This document shows positions 7,759 to 15,493 of a DNA stretch of 41,546 nt, piece after piece (position 1 is the first letter of the stretch; the number at the start of each line of letters is the position of its first letter). A program made the translations under genes and the position numbers. The notes under the pieces were generated by a model. It did no database searches, was not told the DNA's origin, and worked only from the letters and a program-made list of their open reading frames with translations. The DNA is from Bacteroidales bacterium. GTDB lineage: Bacteria > Bacteroidota > Bacteroidia > Bacteroidales > UBA12077. Location: the NCBI GenBank assembly GCA_030611105.1, contig JAUWQL010000014.1, positions 1-41,546 of the forward strand, given 5' to 3'.

Positions 7759-8835
7759 ATGAAACTACTATTTAAGAAAATAGCAGGAGTTATTATAATA
7801 ATATTTGTTTTATTTCAATTCTCTGTTAATGCTCAAGATACTTTAGACCTTAAAAAAATAGAAAAAGATGTCGATAAGTATTTAACTTATTTTTCAAATG
7901 ATAATCCTGGAGCTGTTATTTCAGTAATAAAAAATGGAGAAATTATCTTTAATAAGGCTTATGGATTATCGAATGTGCAAGAAAATGAAATAATGACGGT
8001 CGATAAAACGTTTAATCTTGCAGAATTATCAAAATCATTTACTTCACTTGCTGTTCTTAAACTAGTCGAAAAAAATAAATTGAGTTTAGACGATAATCTA
8101 AAAGATATATTTCCTGATTTCCCTGAATATGGTAAAAAAATTAAAATAAGAAATCTTTTGAATCATACATCAGGTTTAGTTAGTTATAATGAAGAAGAAG
8201 TTAATTCAAATGATCAGGTTTACGAATTTTTTAAAAATCAAGATGAGTATGTTTTTGAACCGGGAACCAAATGGAAATACAGTAATTCGGATTATGCTTT
8301 ACTAGTAAAGATTATTGAAAAAAAATCAAAAAAGTCATATAAGGTTTTTTTGCATAAGTACATTTTCAAAAAGCTTTCAATGAATAATACTTTTTTAACA
8401 GATGAAATTAGCGATCAAAATATAGCAGAAAGTCATTTCAAAGAAAATGAAAAATATATTACAAAAAAAGATATTAGTAAAGTGTATGGGGAGCAGGGGA
8501 TATATACTAATTCTATAGATTATGCCAAATGGACTAAAGCTTTATTTTCAGAGAAATTATTGAAAAGCGAAAGTCTTTCTAAAATATTTTCAATTGAAAA
8601 ATTATCTGATAGCAAGGATGTCCCCTATTATGGTTATGGCTGGGCTGTAATGAAAAAAAATGGTGTTCGCTATAATTGGCATGGTGGTTCTCAAAGGGGT
8701 TATTCAAACTTAGTTTTACTCTTACCTGATACTCATATGACAGTTTTAATATTGACCAATAGAAATGATGGTTACGACTTTTTAAAAATGTCAATTTATA
8801 TAGCTAAGCTATTTGATAAGGATTTGAAGTTATAA
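7759..8835 (+). CDS. Class C beta-lactamase-fold serine hydrolase homologue, nucleophile Ser replaced by Glu
   Basis: The protein has 358 residues. Residues 1-25 are a signal peptide (cleavage near NA-Q), so it is periplasmic or secreted. The beta-lactamase/penicillin-binding fold is clear: PGAVISVIKNGEIIF near 50, RNLLNHTSGL at 131-140, YSN at 174-176 (the Y-x-N motif) and WHGGSQRGYSN at 307 (replacing K-T-G). In active homologues the region near residue 88 reads A-S-x-x-K; here it is A88-E89-L-S-K92, so the Lys is kept but the nucleophile is Glu. The neighbouring Ser91 and Ser93 are out of register. It is either inactive (binding or regulatory) or uses other chemistry. No operon partner: the upstream gene ends 108 bases earlier and a palindrome follows. 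Confidence 0.85.
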   Translation: MKLLFKKIAGVIIIIFVLFQFSVNAQDTLDLKKIEKDVDKYLTYFSNDNPGAVISVIKNGEIIFNKAYGLSNVQENEIMTVDKTFNLAELSKSFTSLAVLKLVEKNKLSLDDNLKDIFPDFPEYGKKIKIRNLLNHTSGLVSYNEEEVNSNDQVYEFFKNQDEYVFEPGTKWKYSNSDYALLVKIIEKKSKKSYKVFLHKYIFKKLSMNNTFLTDEISDQNIAESHFKENEKYITKKDISKVYGEQGIYTNSIDYAKWTKALFSEKLLKSESLSKIFSIEKLSDSKDVPYYGYGWAVMKKNGVRYNWHGGSQRGYSNLVLLLPDTHMTVLILTNRNDGYDFLKMSIYIAKLFDKDLKL

Positions 8836-8842
8836 TTTTCTT

Positions 8843-8875
8843 AGTGATACGATGACTTAGAGTCATCGTATCACT
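8843..8875. repeat. 33-bp perfect palindrome, left of the second transposase
   Basis: Arms of 15 bases (AGTGATACGATGACT and its exact complement) enclose a TAG loop. T-rich DNA follows, so it may also terminate the hydrolase gene at 8835. It is a sister of 9272-9304 and 9522-9554. Confidence 0.8.
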
Positions 8876-8897
8876 TTTTATCTACTTTTACTTCGAA

Positions 8898-9508
8898 TCA
8901 AGACTCATCTTTGTAAATTAATCCAAAATTCTTAGCTGCAATTTTGTTAATTAGCTTTCCGTTACGCAAATCTGAATAATCTTTAGCTGATGAAAATGAC
9001 CATTCTGTTACTTTTCCTGCCAGACCTGCTTTTACTGGATTTTGGTGTATATAATTGAAACATATTTGTGGATATTCATTTTCGGGATTTGATGAATTTA
9101 ATTGCGTAATTCCATTTTTAGCAATAAAAGACGGCGTTATTCCGTTTGGACAATTTAAACATTCGACTTTTGTTTTTCCTCGAAATAAACTTCCTGAAGT
9201 AATATTTTGTTTATAGCTCGTGTATAGGATGCAAGCATAATTCCTATGGAATGATTAAAACTGATTGTTTTAGTAGGAGTGCGACTTGGAGTCGCACCCC
9301 CACTCTCAGGCAAACTTTCATAATTCACTAATACCATTAAATGAAAATGATTAGGCATTAAACACCAAGCCAAGATATCGGCATAAGGTGTTATATATGT
9401 TTTTATCTTTTCAAGGAAAAATAAATAATTCTCTTGACTAAAGAAGATTTTTCTATGGTTGTTGCCTTGATTATAAATGTGATATATAAAATCTTTTTCT
9501 AGTAGCAT
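8898..9508 (-). pseudogene. Y1 (REP-type) transposase broken by a frameshift
   Basis: The first frame runs from ATG at 9508 to a stop at 9155 (117 residues). It begins FIYHIYNQGNNHRKIFF and carries the HUH motif in MPNHFHLMV, then SYTRAINK. Past AINK, near 9212-9220, homology continues in another frame: N-K-Q-N-I-T-S-G-S-L-F-R-G-K-T-K, then FNYIHQNPVKAGLAGKV, WSFSSAKDY and a stop at 8898. The second frame is open throughout. One small indel therefore broke a gene of about 200 codons. The first part also carries an in-frame 33-bp palindrome at 9272-9304, adding S-G-G-A-T-P-S-R-T-P-T between VNYESLPE and KTISFNHSIG. Perfect 33-bp palindromes flank the gene on both sides. Confidence 0.8.
9272..9304. 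repeat. 33-bp palindrome in frame inside the transposase gene
   Basis: AGTAGGAGTGCGACT-TGG-AGTCGCACCCCCACT has 15-base arms matching at 13 positions. It has the same length, loop size and arm ends (AGT...GACT / AGTC...ACT) as the two flanking palindromes. Being 33 bp (11 codons), it keeps the reading frame. Confidence 0.75.
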
Positions 9509-9521
9509 GTTTCTTTTGTTT

Positions 9522-9554
9522 AGTGATAGGATGACTATAAGTCATCCTATCACT
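9522..9554. repeat. 33-bp perfect palindrome, right of the second transposase
   Basis: Arms AGTGATAGGATGACT and exact complement with an ATA loop. It differs from 8843-8875 in the arm by C to G, with the matching change in the other arm, so pairing is conserved. Confidence 0.8.
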
Positions 9555-9559
9555 TTTAA

Positions 9560-10945
9560 CTAAAAAGTTAAAGTAAAAGTTGTTCCTCCCTGCCTGCCCT
9601 GTCCGTCCGGCAGGCGGGCGGGTGGCAGGTTTTCTATTTCTGATTTTGCTGTAATCGATCCAGCATGTAATCGCATAATTTGTTTCGATAGACTTAATCC
9701 GATACCTGAACCTTTTGGTTTAGTAGTGAAAAACGGTATAAAAATTTTATCTAATACTTCTTTTAGTATTCCTTGTCCGTTATCGATAACCTGTATTGTA
9801 ACTCTCCCGCGTTTGTTATAGTAGGCCTTTACATGAATCATAGGCATTTCACTATTTTCAAGAGCATGTATGGCATTTTTAATTAAGTTAATTAAAACTT
9901 GTTCAATTAATTTTGTATCGGCATGGAACTCAATTGATTCGGGCTCAATTGATACAACATAATCTATATTATTCGTTTTGATTTCTTCCTGAAATAGGAG
10001 CTTAATATTATCAAGAACCTCTTTAACTTTAGCTATTTTGAAATTTGGTGTAGGAATCTTTGTTAAATTTCTATAAGTATCAACAAAATGAAGCAAACCA
10101 TTGCTTCTTTTATTAATGGTTTGAATGGCCAGTTGAACTTCTGCTATGGATTCTTTATCAGGAGGAGTTTCTTTATTCTGAGCATCTTTCAACATTAAAT
10201 CTAATGTAGAAGTAATCGAAGAAATTGGCGTAATTGAATTCATTATTTCGTGTGTAAGAACCCGGATTAGCTTTTGCCAGCTTTCTGTTTCCTGATCCTC
10301 TAATACGCTTTGAATATTTTTAATAGTAATAAGTATAATGCTTTTATTCAGTATCTTAAATTCTGTTCCCGATATGGCTAATTGTAAAATATCATCTTCT
10401 TCCTGAATCTTTACCAGGTAACTTTTTCCCGGTTCAAATTTAATAAGAGTATCTACTAATTTGGGACTAATACTATTCAGGTCGTAAATATTCTTTACAG
10501 AATTTATCTGGAATAGTTTTTTAAATGCATTATTAACCATATCGACTGTACCATCACGTTGATAGGTTATGATACTTACATCAATATTCCTTACAAGATT
10601 TTGAAAGTATTGATATTGCTCTTCCTTTTCAGATCGTACTTTTTGGAAGTCCTGAATTACATCATTAAAAGCTTTGTTCAGTTCATCAAAAGATGATCCC
10701 ATCCCTTCAATTTTAAAAGATCGTGTAAATTCAGAAAAACGAATAGATTCAAGGAAACTCGAAAGATCACGGTTTGTTTTGTCCAGGTATTTAAAAATGA
10801 GATAAATCTGGAATATGATTATAAGTGCAATTAAGAATGGAGTAATAAAATACTCTAAAGTAAGTGTATAGAAAAAAAGAAATATTGTTGCTGTTAACAA
10901 CAATATTCTAAATATAGCAACAAATCTAAAATTTCTAAAGACCAT
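9560..10945 (-). CDS. Membrane histidine kinase (NtrB-like partner of the adjacent NtrC-type regulator)
   Basis: The protein has 461 residues. Two membrane segments lie at about 8-27 and 33-52, followed by a HAMP-like/linker helix, a PAS-like domain at about 112-215, and a HisKA helix with H232 in LTHEIMNSITPISS. The ATPase domain shows NLIKNAIHAL, VIDNGQGI and KGSGIGLSLSKQIM. The start overlaps the end of the regulator gene by 11 bases, indicating translational coupling and a cognate pair. Near the end, residues 439-454 (NLPPARLPDGQGRQGG) are a 48-bp GC-rich palindromic insertion where kinases normally read G-K-G before the last strand (TTFTLTF). The N, G1 and G2 boxes are intact, so the kinase may still work. 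The signal sensed is unknown. Confidence 0.9.
   Translation of the reverse strand: MVFRNFRFVAIFRILLLTATIFLFFYTLTLEYFITPFLIALIIIFQIYLIFKYLDKTNRDLSSFLESIRFSEFTRSFKIEGMGSSFDELNKAFNDVIQDFQKVRSEKEEQYQYFQNLVRNIDVSIITYQRDGTVDMVNNAFKKLFQINSVKNIYDLNSISPKLVDTLIKFEPGKSYLVKIQEEDDILQLAISGTEFKILNKSIILITIKNIQSVLEDQETESWQKLIRVLTHEIMNSITPISSITSTLDLMLKDAQNKETPPDKESIAEVQLAIQTINKRSNGLLHFVDTYRNLTKIPTPNFKIAKVKEVLDNIKLLFQEEIKTNNIDYVVSIEPESIEFHADTKLIEQVLINLIKNAIHALENSEMPMIHVKAYYNKRGRVTIQVIDNGQGILKEVLDKIFIPFFTTKPKGSGIGLSLSKQIMRLHAGSITAKSEIENLPPARLPDGQGRQGGTTFTLTF
9584..9631 (-). repeat. 48-bp GC-rich palindromic element in frame in a histidine kinase gene
   Basis: The element is dense in CCTGCC/GGCAGG and its complementary arms can fold on each other. 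It replaces the usual loop between the G2 box and the last beta strand. A second kinase gene has an equal-length element at the matching place (36066-36113). Confidence 0.75.
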
Positions 10946-12311
10946 ATTTTTCCATTCTTCTGTATAACGAAGTCCTGGTCAGTCCAAGTATTGTTGCAGC
11001 TTGGGTTACATTACCTTGATTTTGTTTTAGTACTTTAACAATTATATTCTTTTCTATTTCATCAAGGTTGTATGTGTCAATTTCAATTTCTGCAACTTTT
11101 TCACTTCTGGTTGTAAGTAAAAAATCATCAGATTCCAATATGTCGGAATCGCTCATAATAACAGCTCTTTCCAAGGCGTGTTGTAATTCTCTTACATTTC
11201 CTGGCCACTGATACTGACTCATCTTTTTCATTGCATCGGCATTAATACCCTTAATTTTTTTTCTGTATTTCTTTGAATAGATACCTAAGAAATGATCTGC
11301 AAGCAATGGAATATCACTTACTCTTTCTCTTAAAGGAGGTAAATGTATTTCTACAGTATTTATTCGATATATTAAATCTTGCCTAAACGATTCATCCTGA
11401 ACCATTGTATGAATATTATTATTTGTAGCACAAATTAGCCGAACATCAATTTTGTTTGATTTATTGGCACCTACCCGGGTAATTTCTCTTCTTTCAAGAA
11501 CATTAAGTAGTTTGGCTTGCATGGGCAATGATAAATTCCCTATTTCATCTAAAAATAATGTTCCCCCTGATGCTATTTCAAACCTCCCTGGTTTATCCTT
11601 TTTTGCATCAGTAAAGGAACCTTTCATGTGCCCAAATAGTTCGCTTTCGAATAATGTTTCTGCAATTGAACCCAAATCTACACTCATAAACACTTCGTCT
11701 TTTCTGAGTGAATTTCGATGTAAAGCTCTTGCTACAAGTTCTTTCCCGGCTCCGTTTTCGCCAAGAATTAGAATGTTGGCATCGGTTCTGGCAACTTTTT
11801 TAATTGTTGTAAATACTTGTTGCATTTCAGGAGAATTACCGATAAATTCATGAAAAGGTTGATCCTGAATAGCACTAATTGCCTTTTGTTTTTTCTTTAA
11901 ATCCGTAGCTTCACTTTTTGATCTACGAAGTTTAATTGCAGATGAAATTGTAGCAAGTAACTTTTCGTTTTGCCATGGTTTTAAAACAAAATCTGTAGCA
12001 CCAAGCTTAATTGCTTTAACAGCTTTTTCAGCATCGCCATAAGCAGTTATAAATACAACTACCGCATCAGGATCTATTCCTGTGATTTTTGCTAAGCAGT
12101 CAAAACCTTCCTGACCACTAATGGCATCTTTAGTAAAATTCATGTCAAGAAGAATAACATCGTAATTTTCGTTATGCAAAAACTCCGGAATTTTTTCAGG
12201 ATTTGTTTCAGTTTGAATTAATTCCACATGATTTTTAAGTAGAAGTTTTAACGCAAACAGTATATCTTCATTGTCGTCAATTGCCAGTATTTTGCCAATC
12301 TTTTCGCTCAT
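10935..12311 (-). CDS. NtrC-family sigma-54-dependent response regulator
   Basis: The protein has 458 residues. A receiver domain (1-120) has acidic residues at D12-D13 and phospho-acceptor D56 in VILLDMNF, with T-A and K in VFITAYGD and LKPW. The AAA+ sigma-54 activator domain (about 150-390) has Walker A GENGAGKE, Walker B GGTLFLDEIGNL and the sigma-54 contact loop as GSFTDA (usually GAFTGA; the D is common, the S in place of A is less usual). A Fis-type helix-turn-helix ends the protein (GNVTQAATILGLTRTSLYRR). It is the first gene of an operon with the kinase and is divergent from the HlyD operon. Dyads at 12393-12406 and 12412-12430 in the shared upstream region are likely binding sites. 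Confidence 0.92.
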   Translation of the reverse strand: MSEKIGKILAIDDNEDILFALKLLLKNHVELIQTETNPEKIPEFLHNENYDVILLDMNFTKDAISGQEGFDCLAKITGIDPDAVVVFITAYGDAEKAVKAIKLGATDFVLKPWQNEKLLATISSAIKLRRSKSEATDLKKKQKAISAIQDQPFHEFIGNSPEMQQVFTTIKKVARTDANILILGENGAGKELVARALHRNSLRKDEVFMSVDLGSIAETLFESELFGHMKGSFTDAKKDKPGRFEIASGGTLFLDEIGNLSLPMQAKLLNVLERREITRVGANKSNKIDVRLICATNNNIHTMVQDESFRQDLIYRINTVEIHLPPLRERVSDIPLLADHFLGIYSKKYRKKIKGINADAMKKMSQYQWPGNVRELQHALERAVIMSDSDILESDDFLLTTRSEKVAEIEIDTYNLDEIEKNIIVKVLKQNQGNVTQAATILGLTRTSLYRRMEKYGL

Positions 12312-12392
12312 AATAAGGTAGTTAAATAAATTCTTGTCCGAATTAACCGTAAAGATACAATTAAAATGACTAAAATGTTAAAATGACTTTAT

Positions 12393-12406
12393 GTACGAAT
12401 TCGTAC
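12393..12406. promoter_or_regulatory. Dyad GTACGAATTCGTAC, candidate activator site
   Basis: A perfect 14-bp palindrome in the divergent region between the sigma-54 activator and the HlyD gene. Its centre is 95.5 bases before the TGGCAT box at 12495. A 13/14 match lies at 14885-14898 with nearly the same spacing to another TGGCAT box. Confidence 0.65.
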
Positions 12407-12411
12407 TCCGC

Positions 12412-12430
12412 CTGTTTCGTTATCGAACAG
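12412..12430. promoter_or_regulatory. Second dyad CTGTTTCG...CGAACAG, candidate activator site
   Basis: Arms CTGTTTCG and CGAACAG are complementary with one bulged base. Its reverse complement (TGTTCGATAACGAAACA) nearly matches the dyad TGTTCGATAATGAACA upstream of the tolC gene at 34233-34248. Confidence 0.5.
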
Positions 12431-12494
12431 TTTGTCTTTTGTAAAAAGATGTTAAGAATCTGTAATAATCATTAAAACAGATGTATACATGTTT

Positions 12495-12510
12495 TGGCAT
12501 AATAAATGAT
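12495..12510 (+). promoter_or_regulatory. Candidate sigma-54-type promoter of the HlyD operon
   Basis: TGGCAT-AATAA-ATGAT resembles TGGCAC-N5-TTGC. The -24 half is good; the -12 half keeps only T-G. It lies 46 bases before the HlyD start, with activator-type dyads about 95 and 74 bases upstream. Confidence 0.45.
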
Positions 12511-12555
12511 TATTGAAGGGCAGAATCTAAATAAATTTTACAAATTTTTTAAATA

Positions 12556-13809
12556 ATGGATAGAGTAATAGAAAAAAAGCATAAATGGCTAAACAAAAGA
12601 ACAGTCTGGATAACAGTGGGGAGTGTTCTTATTCTTCTCGTTTCATATAATATCTTTTTTGGCGATAAAAGTTCAAAGCTGAATGTAGAAAAGGAAAAAA
12701 TTACAATTGAATCAATCATTGAAGATGAGTTTAAGGATTATATAGCACAGACTGGAACAGTAGAACCAATAAGGACTATTTATTTAGATGCTATCGAAGG
12801 AGGGAGAGTTGATGAAATATTAATTGACGAAGGTAATATGGTGAAAAAAGGAAATGTGATTCTACGTTTAAGTAATACCAATTTAATTTTAGAAATCTCT
12901 AATAATGAGGCTGCTGTTTCAAGATCAATAAACGAATTCGAAAATACAAAAATCACTTTAGAATTGAATACCATTAATAGAAAACAGACACTTATTGAAA
13001 CTGAACGATTATTAAAAATGCAAAAGCGTCAGTATGAGTACAATAAAAAGTTATTTGATGATGAGCATATTTCAAAAGAGGTTTTTGATCAATCATATGA
13101 GCAGTATTATGCTACAAGCCGTCAGCATTCGTTATTAAAAGAAGCTTTAAAGAACGATTCTATTTATAGAAAAGTTCAACTAAAAGCCATGGACAATCAA
13201 ATTAGAAATATGCAGGAAAATTTGAAAATTATTCAGGGTAGATTGGATGATCTTAATGTAAAAGCTCCTGTTGATGGTGAATTGGCAAACTTAAATCCTG
13301 AAATTGGTGAAGTTATTATTTATGGTTCCCGTATAGGGACTATCAATATTCTTGATAATTATAAATTAAGAGTAGAAATTGATGAACACTATATTGCACG
13401 TGTTAGAAAAGGATTGCCAGGCAGTTTCGATTTTGCAGGTTCAAATTATACTTTAATAATTGATAAGGTATATCCGGAAGTTAATAATGGCAGATTTGCA
13501 GTTGATATGGTGTTTACTTCCGAGAAACCAAGCCAGATAAGAATTGGACAAACTTTCAGACTTAAACTTGAGTTAGGCGAATCGAAACAAGCTGTTTTAA
13601 TACCTCGTGGGGGATTTTATCAAAGCACCGGCGGACAATGGGTATATGTTGTTAACGAAGAAGGCGATTTAGCTGTGAAAAGAGATATTTCAATAGGACG
13701 TCAAAACCCAAGATTTTATGAAGTGCTTGAAGGATTAAATCCCGGAGAACAAGTTATTGTATCGAGCTATGATAACTTTAATGATGTTGATCAGTTAATA
13801 CTAAAATAA
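12556..13809 (+). CDS. HlyD/MacA-type periplasmic adaptor (membrane fusion protein)
   Basis: The protein has 417 residues. One membrane anchor lies at about 15-32, after the basic start KKHKWLNKR. A split lipoyl/biotinyl-like domain is seen in DEILIDEGNMVKKGNVILRLSN (first half) and DLNVKAPVDGELANL (second half), separated by a long coiled-coil hairpin of about 120 residues. Beta-barrel and membrane-proximal domains follow (VLIPRGGFYQSTGGQWVYVV, LNPGEQVIVSS). Such adaptors bridge an inner-membrane pump to a TolC channel. The next gene encodes an ABC ATPase 258 bases downstream, but no permease gene is near. A sigma-54-type box and activator dyads lie upstream, pointing to control by the divergent NtrC-type regulator. 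Confidence 0.9.
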   Translation: MDRVIEKKHKWLNKRTVWITVGSVLILLVSYNIFFGDKSSKLNVEKEKITIESIIEDEFKDYIAQTGTVEPIRTIYLDAIEGGRVDEILIDEGNMVKKGNVILRLSNTNLILEISNNEAAVSRSINEFENTKITLELNTINRKQTLIETERLLKMQKRQYEYNKKLFDDEHISKEVFDQSYEQYYATSRQHSLLKEALKNDSIYRKVQLKAMDNQIRNMQENLKIIQGRLDDLNVKAPVDGELANLNPEIGEVIIYGSRIGTINILDNYKLRVEIDEHYIARVRKGLPGSFDFAGSNYTLIIDKVYPEVNNGRFAVDMVFTSEKPSQIRIGQTFRLKLELGESKQAVLIPRGGFYQSTGGQWVYVVNEEGDLAVKRDISIGRQNPRFYEVLEGLNPGEQVIVSSYDNFNDVDQLILK

Positions 13810-14067
13810 GGTACTACCACGAATTTAATGGGTAATGACAAAATGATTGAATGATAAAATGGTTATGAAAGATTATGACAGAAAAGGAAGTATAGTTAAA
13901 TGTTTAGAGTTTAAAGTTCAAAGTTTTGAGTTTACCAATAGACCATTTAATTATTTACGCATTTAATCATTTCCACTAAAATTGATACTGAGCGTAGTCG
14001 AAATATAACAGTAGAACCTAAAATAAAAGAATAATATAGTAATAATAATAATTTAAATCTTACAGTC

Positions 14068-14751
14068 ATGATTAAAACTAATGAACTAGTAAAAATTTTC
14101 AGAACAGACGAAGTAGAAACTACAGCTCTTAATAAAGTAAATTTGAATATTGAAAGTGGAGAATTTGTAGCAATTATGGGACCATCAGGTTGTGGTAAAT
14201 CAACTTTATTAAATATCGTTGGATTGCTTGATAATCCTACTTCAGGTGAATTAAATTTTATGGATCAGGAGATTTCAAAATATTCAGAAAGACAAAGAAC
14301 TAACTTAAGAAAAGGTAATATTGGTTTTGTTTTTCAAAGTTTTAATTTAATAGACGAACTCACTGTATATGAAAATGTAGAGCTTCCATTACTATATTTA
14401 AATATGCCTTCGTCTGAAAGAAGAAAAAAAGTGGAGGCAGTACTTGACAGAATGAAAATGTCGCATCGTAAGAAACATTTCCCACAGCAATTATCAGGTG
14501 GTCAGCAGCAACGTGTTGCTATATCAAGAGCTGTTGTTGCAAATCCAAAATTAATTCTTGCCGATGAGCCTACAGGTAATTTAGATTCAGCAAATGGCGA
14601 AGAAGTTATGAATTTGTTAGCTGAGTTAAATAATGAAGGTACAACTATTGTAATGGTAACACACTCGCCTTCAGATGCTGAAAAAGCTCATAGAATTATT
14701 CAATTATTCGATGGTCATATTGTTACTGAGAATATTAAGAAAGTTTTATAA
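14068..14751 (+). CDS. ABC transporter ATP-binding protein, MacB/LolD type
   Basis: The protein has 227 residues, normal for a stand-alone ATPase of this class. Walker A is GPSGCGKST, the Q-loop is in GFVFQSFNL, the signature is LSGGQQQRVA, Walker B is LILADEPTGNLD, and the switch His is in VTHSP. The Asn-Leu-Asp after Walker B and the ELVKIFRTDEVETTALNKV start are typical of the family that works with FtsX/MacB-type permeases. No such permease is encoded in the window, although an adaptor gene is directly upstream. A terminator follows at 14859-14884. It either pairs with a permease encoded elsewhere or has lost its partner. Confidence 0.92.
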   Translation: MIKTNELVKIFRTDEVETTALNKVNLNIESGEFVAIMGPSGCGKSTLLNIVGLLDNPTSGELNFMDQEISKYSERQRTNLRKGNIGFVFQSFNLIDELTVYENVELPLLYLNMPSSERRKKVEAVLDRMKMSHRKKHFPQQLSGGQQQRVAISRAVVANPKLILADEPTGNLDSANGEEVMNLLAELNNEGTTIVMVTHSPSDAEKAHRIIQLFDGHIVTENIKKVL

Positions 14752-14858
14752 ATAAAAAAGGAAATAAGGAAGACAGAAGTGAATATTCCCCTATACTTTC
14801 CCGATTTTTGAGTATATAAGATCCCCAATTTGTTCACTTCTGTTCTTTCTTATTAAAA

Positions 14859-14884
14859 AGAAGCTTTTTCAAGCTTCTTTTTTT
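14859..14884 (+). terminator. Terminator of the ABC ATPase gene
   Basis: AAGAAGCTT-TTTC-AAGCTTCTT is a perfect 9-bp stem followed by T, about 107 bases after the stop. Confidence 0.8.
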
Positions 14885-14898
14885 GTGCGAATTCGTAC
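14885..14898. promoter_or_regulatory. Dyad GTGCGAATTCGTAC, candidate activator site
   Basis: Matches the palindrome at 12393-12406 at 13 of 14 bases. Its centre is 94.5 bases upstream of the TGGCAT box at 14986, almost the same spacing as in the HlyD promoter. Confidence 0.65.
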
Positions 14899-14985
14899 GT
14901 TCTTTGAACGTAGCCGCACAAAATAATTACCAACCATTATTAATAAATTTTGTTAAGTATCAGCATGAAAGCACTTTATGCTGAT

Positions 14986-15000
14986 TGGCATATAGCTTGT
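14986..15000 (+). promoter_or_regulatory. Candidate sigma-54 promoter of the 98-residue gene
   Basis: TGGCAT-ATAGC-TTGT differs from the consensus TGGCAC-N5-TTGC at two positions and is the best match of the three boxes in the window. Confidence 0.55.
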
Positions 15001-15126
15001 TCCTAAAGTGTTAAGATATGATAAAATGATAATATAAGATATACACAAACCTAATCACTTAAATATATAACCTTCTACAAGCCATTATAATAGAGTAATT
15101 ATTAATTTAAATGAAAGGACAAAATT

Positions 15127-15423
15127 ATGTTAAAAGATTTATGTATTCCGGTTCCGGGTTTTAGAGAAAATGAAATAGCCGAATTGCACTTAAAAGTTGG
15201 CGACAAAAAAATTAGCTACGACTTTAGAGTCGAATCTTTTCCCTGGGATGTTACAGATGAGTTGAATGGCGACTCAGATGATATAAGCAGATCTTTAGCC
15301 AGAATTAGCAGATTAAGAAAATCTATTGCTGATTATAATAAAAGCTGGGAGTTAATTCAAATTTTCACTCCTGCAGATCATTCAAAATACATCCAGGTGT
15401 TATATCGTAAAAAAACAAGCTAA
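15127..15423 (+). CDS. Small protein of unknown function, putative NtrC-regulon member
   Basis: The protein has 98 residues. It has no signal peptide and no membrane segment, so it is cytoplasmic. It is charged, with Asp/Glu-rich stretches (DVTDELNGDSDDIS) and a helix SLARISRLRKSIADYNKSWEL, followed by a strand-like end IQVLYRKK. I do not recognise a family. ATG at 15127 is preceded by AAAGGA, a fair ribosome-binding site. The upstream dyad and TGGCAT box match those of the HlyD operon, so the protein is probably induced together with that transport system. A 71-base hairpin follows the stop. It is too short and featureless to assign a role. Confidence 0.7.
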   Translation: MLKDLCIPVPGFRENEIAELHLKVGDKKISYDFRVESFPWDVTDELNGDSDDISRSLARISRLRKSIADYNKSWELIQIFTPADHSKYIQVLYRKKTS

Positions 15424-15493
15424 TACCATTTATGTATCATATTGTCGCATATAAATTATTTCTTTATACGACACTATGATGAATAATTGGTAT
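15423..15493. repeat. Long imperfect inverted repeat after the 98-residue gene
   Basis: The outer arms start at ATACCA and end at TGGTAT; the inner arms share ATCATA-N-TGTCG and TATAAA. The 71 bases can form one long hairpin with a few bulges, like a miniature mobile element or a terminator. Confidence 0.55.

Larger units (their letters stand above)
14752..15126. other. Regulatory gap: terminator, dyads and sigma-54-type promoter
   Basis: This 375-base gap has no gene. In order it holds the ABC terminator (14859-14884), an activator-type dyad (14885-14898), a second dyad TACGTTC-TTT-GAACGTA (14896-14912), an inverted repeat CAGCAT...ATGCTG (14961-14983) and a TGGCAT-N5-TTGT box (14986-15000). 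Confidence 0.6.

Noticed and set aside
9560-9631. Kinase C-terminus read as a frameshift or sequencing error
   Set aside because: The frame is intact on both sides of the insertion (SEIE before, TTFTLTF after) and a second kinase carries an equal-length element at the same place.
11452-11853. 133-codon open frame opposite the sigma-54 regulator
   Set aside because: It is antisense to the conserved AAA+ domain, whose coding frame is certain.
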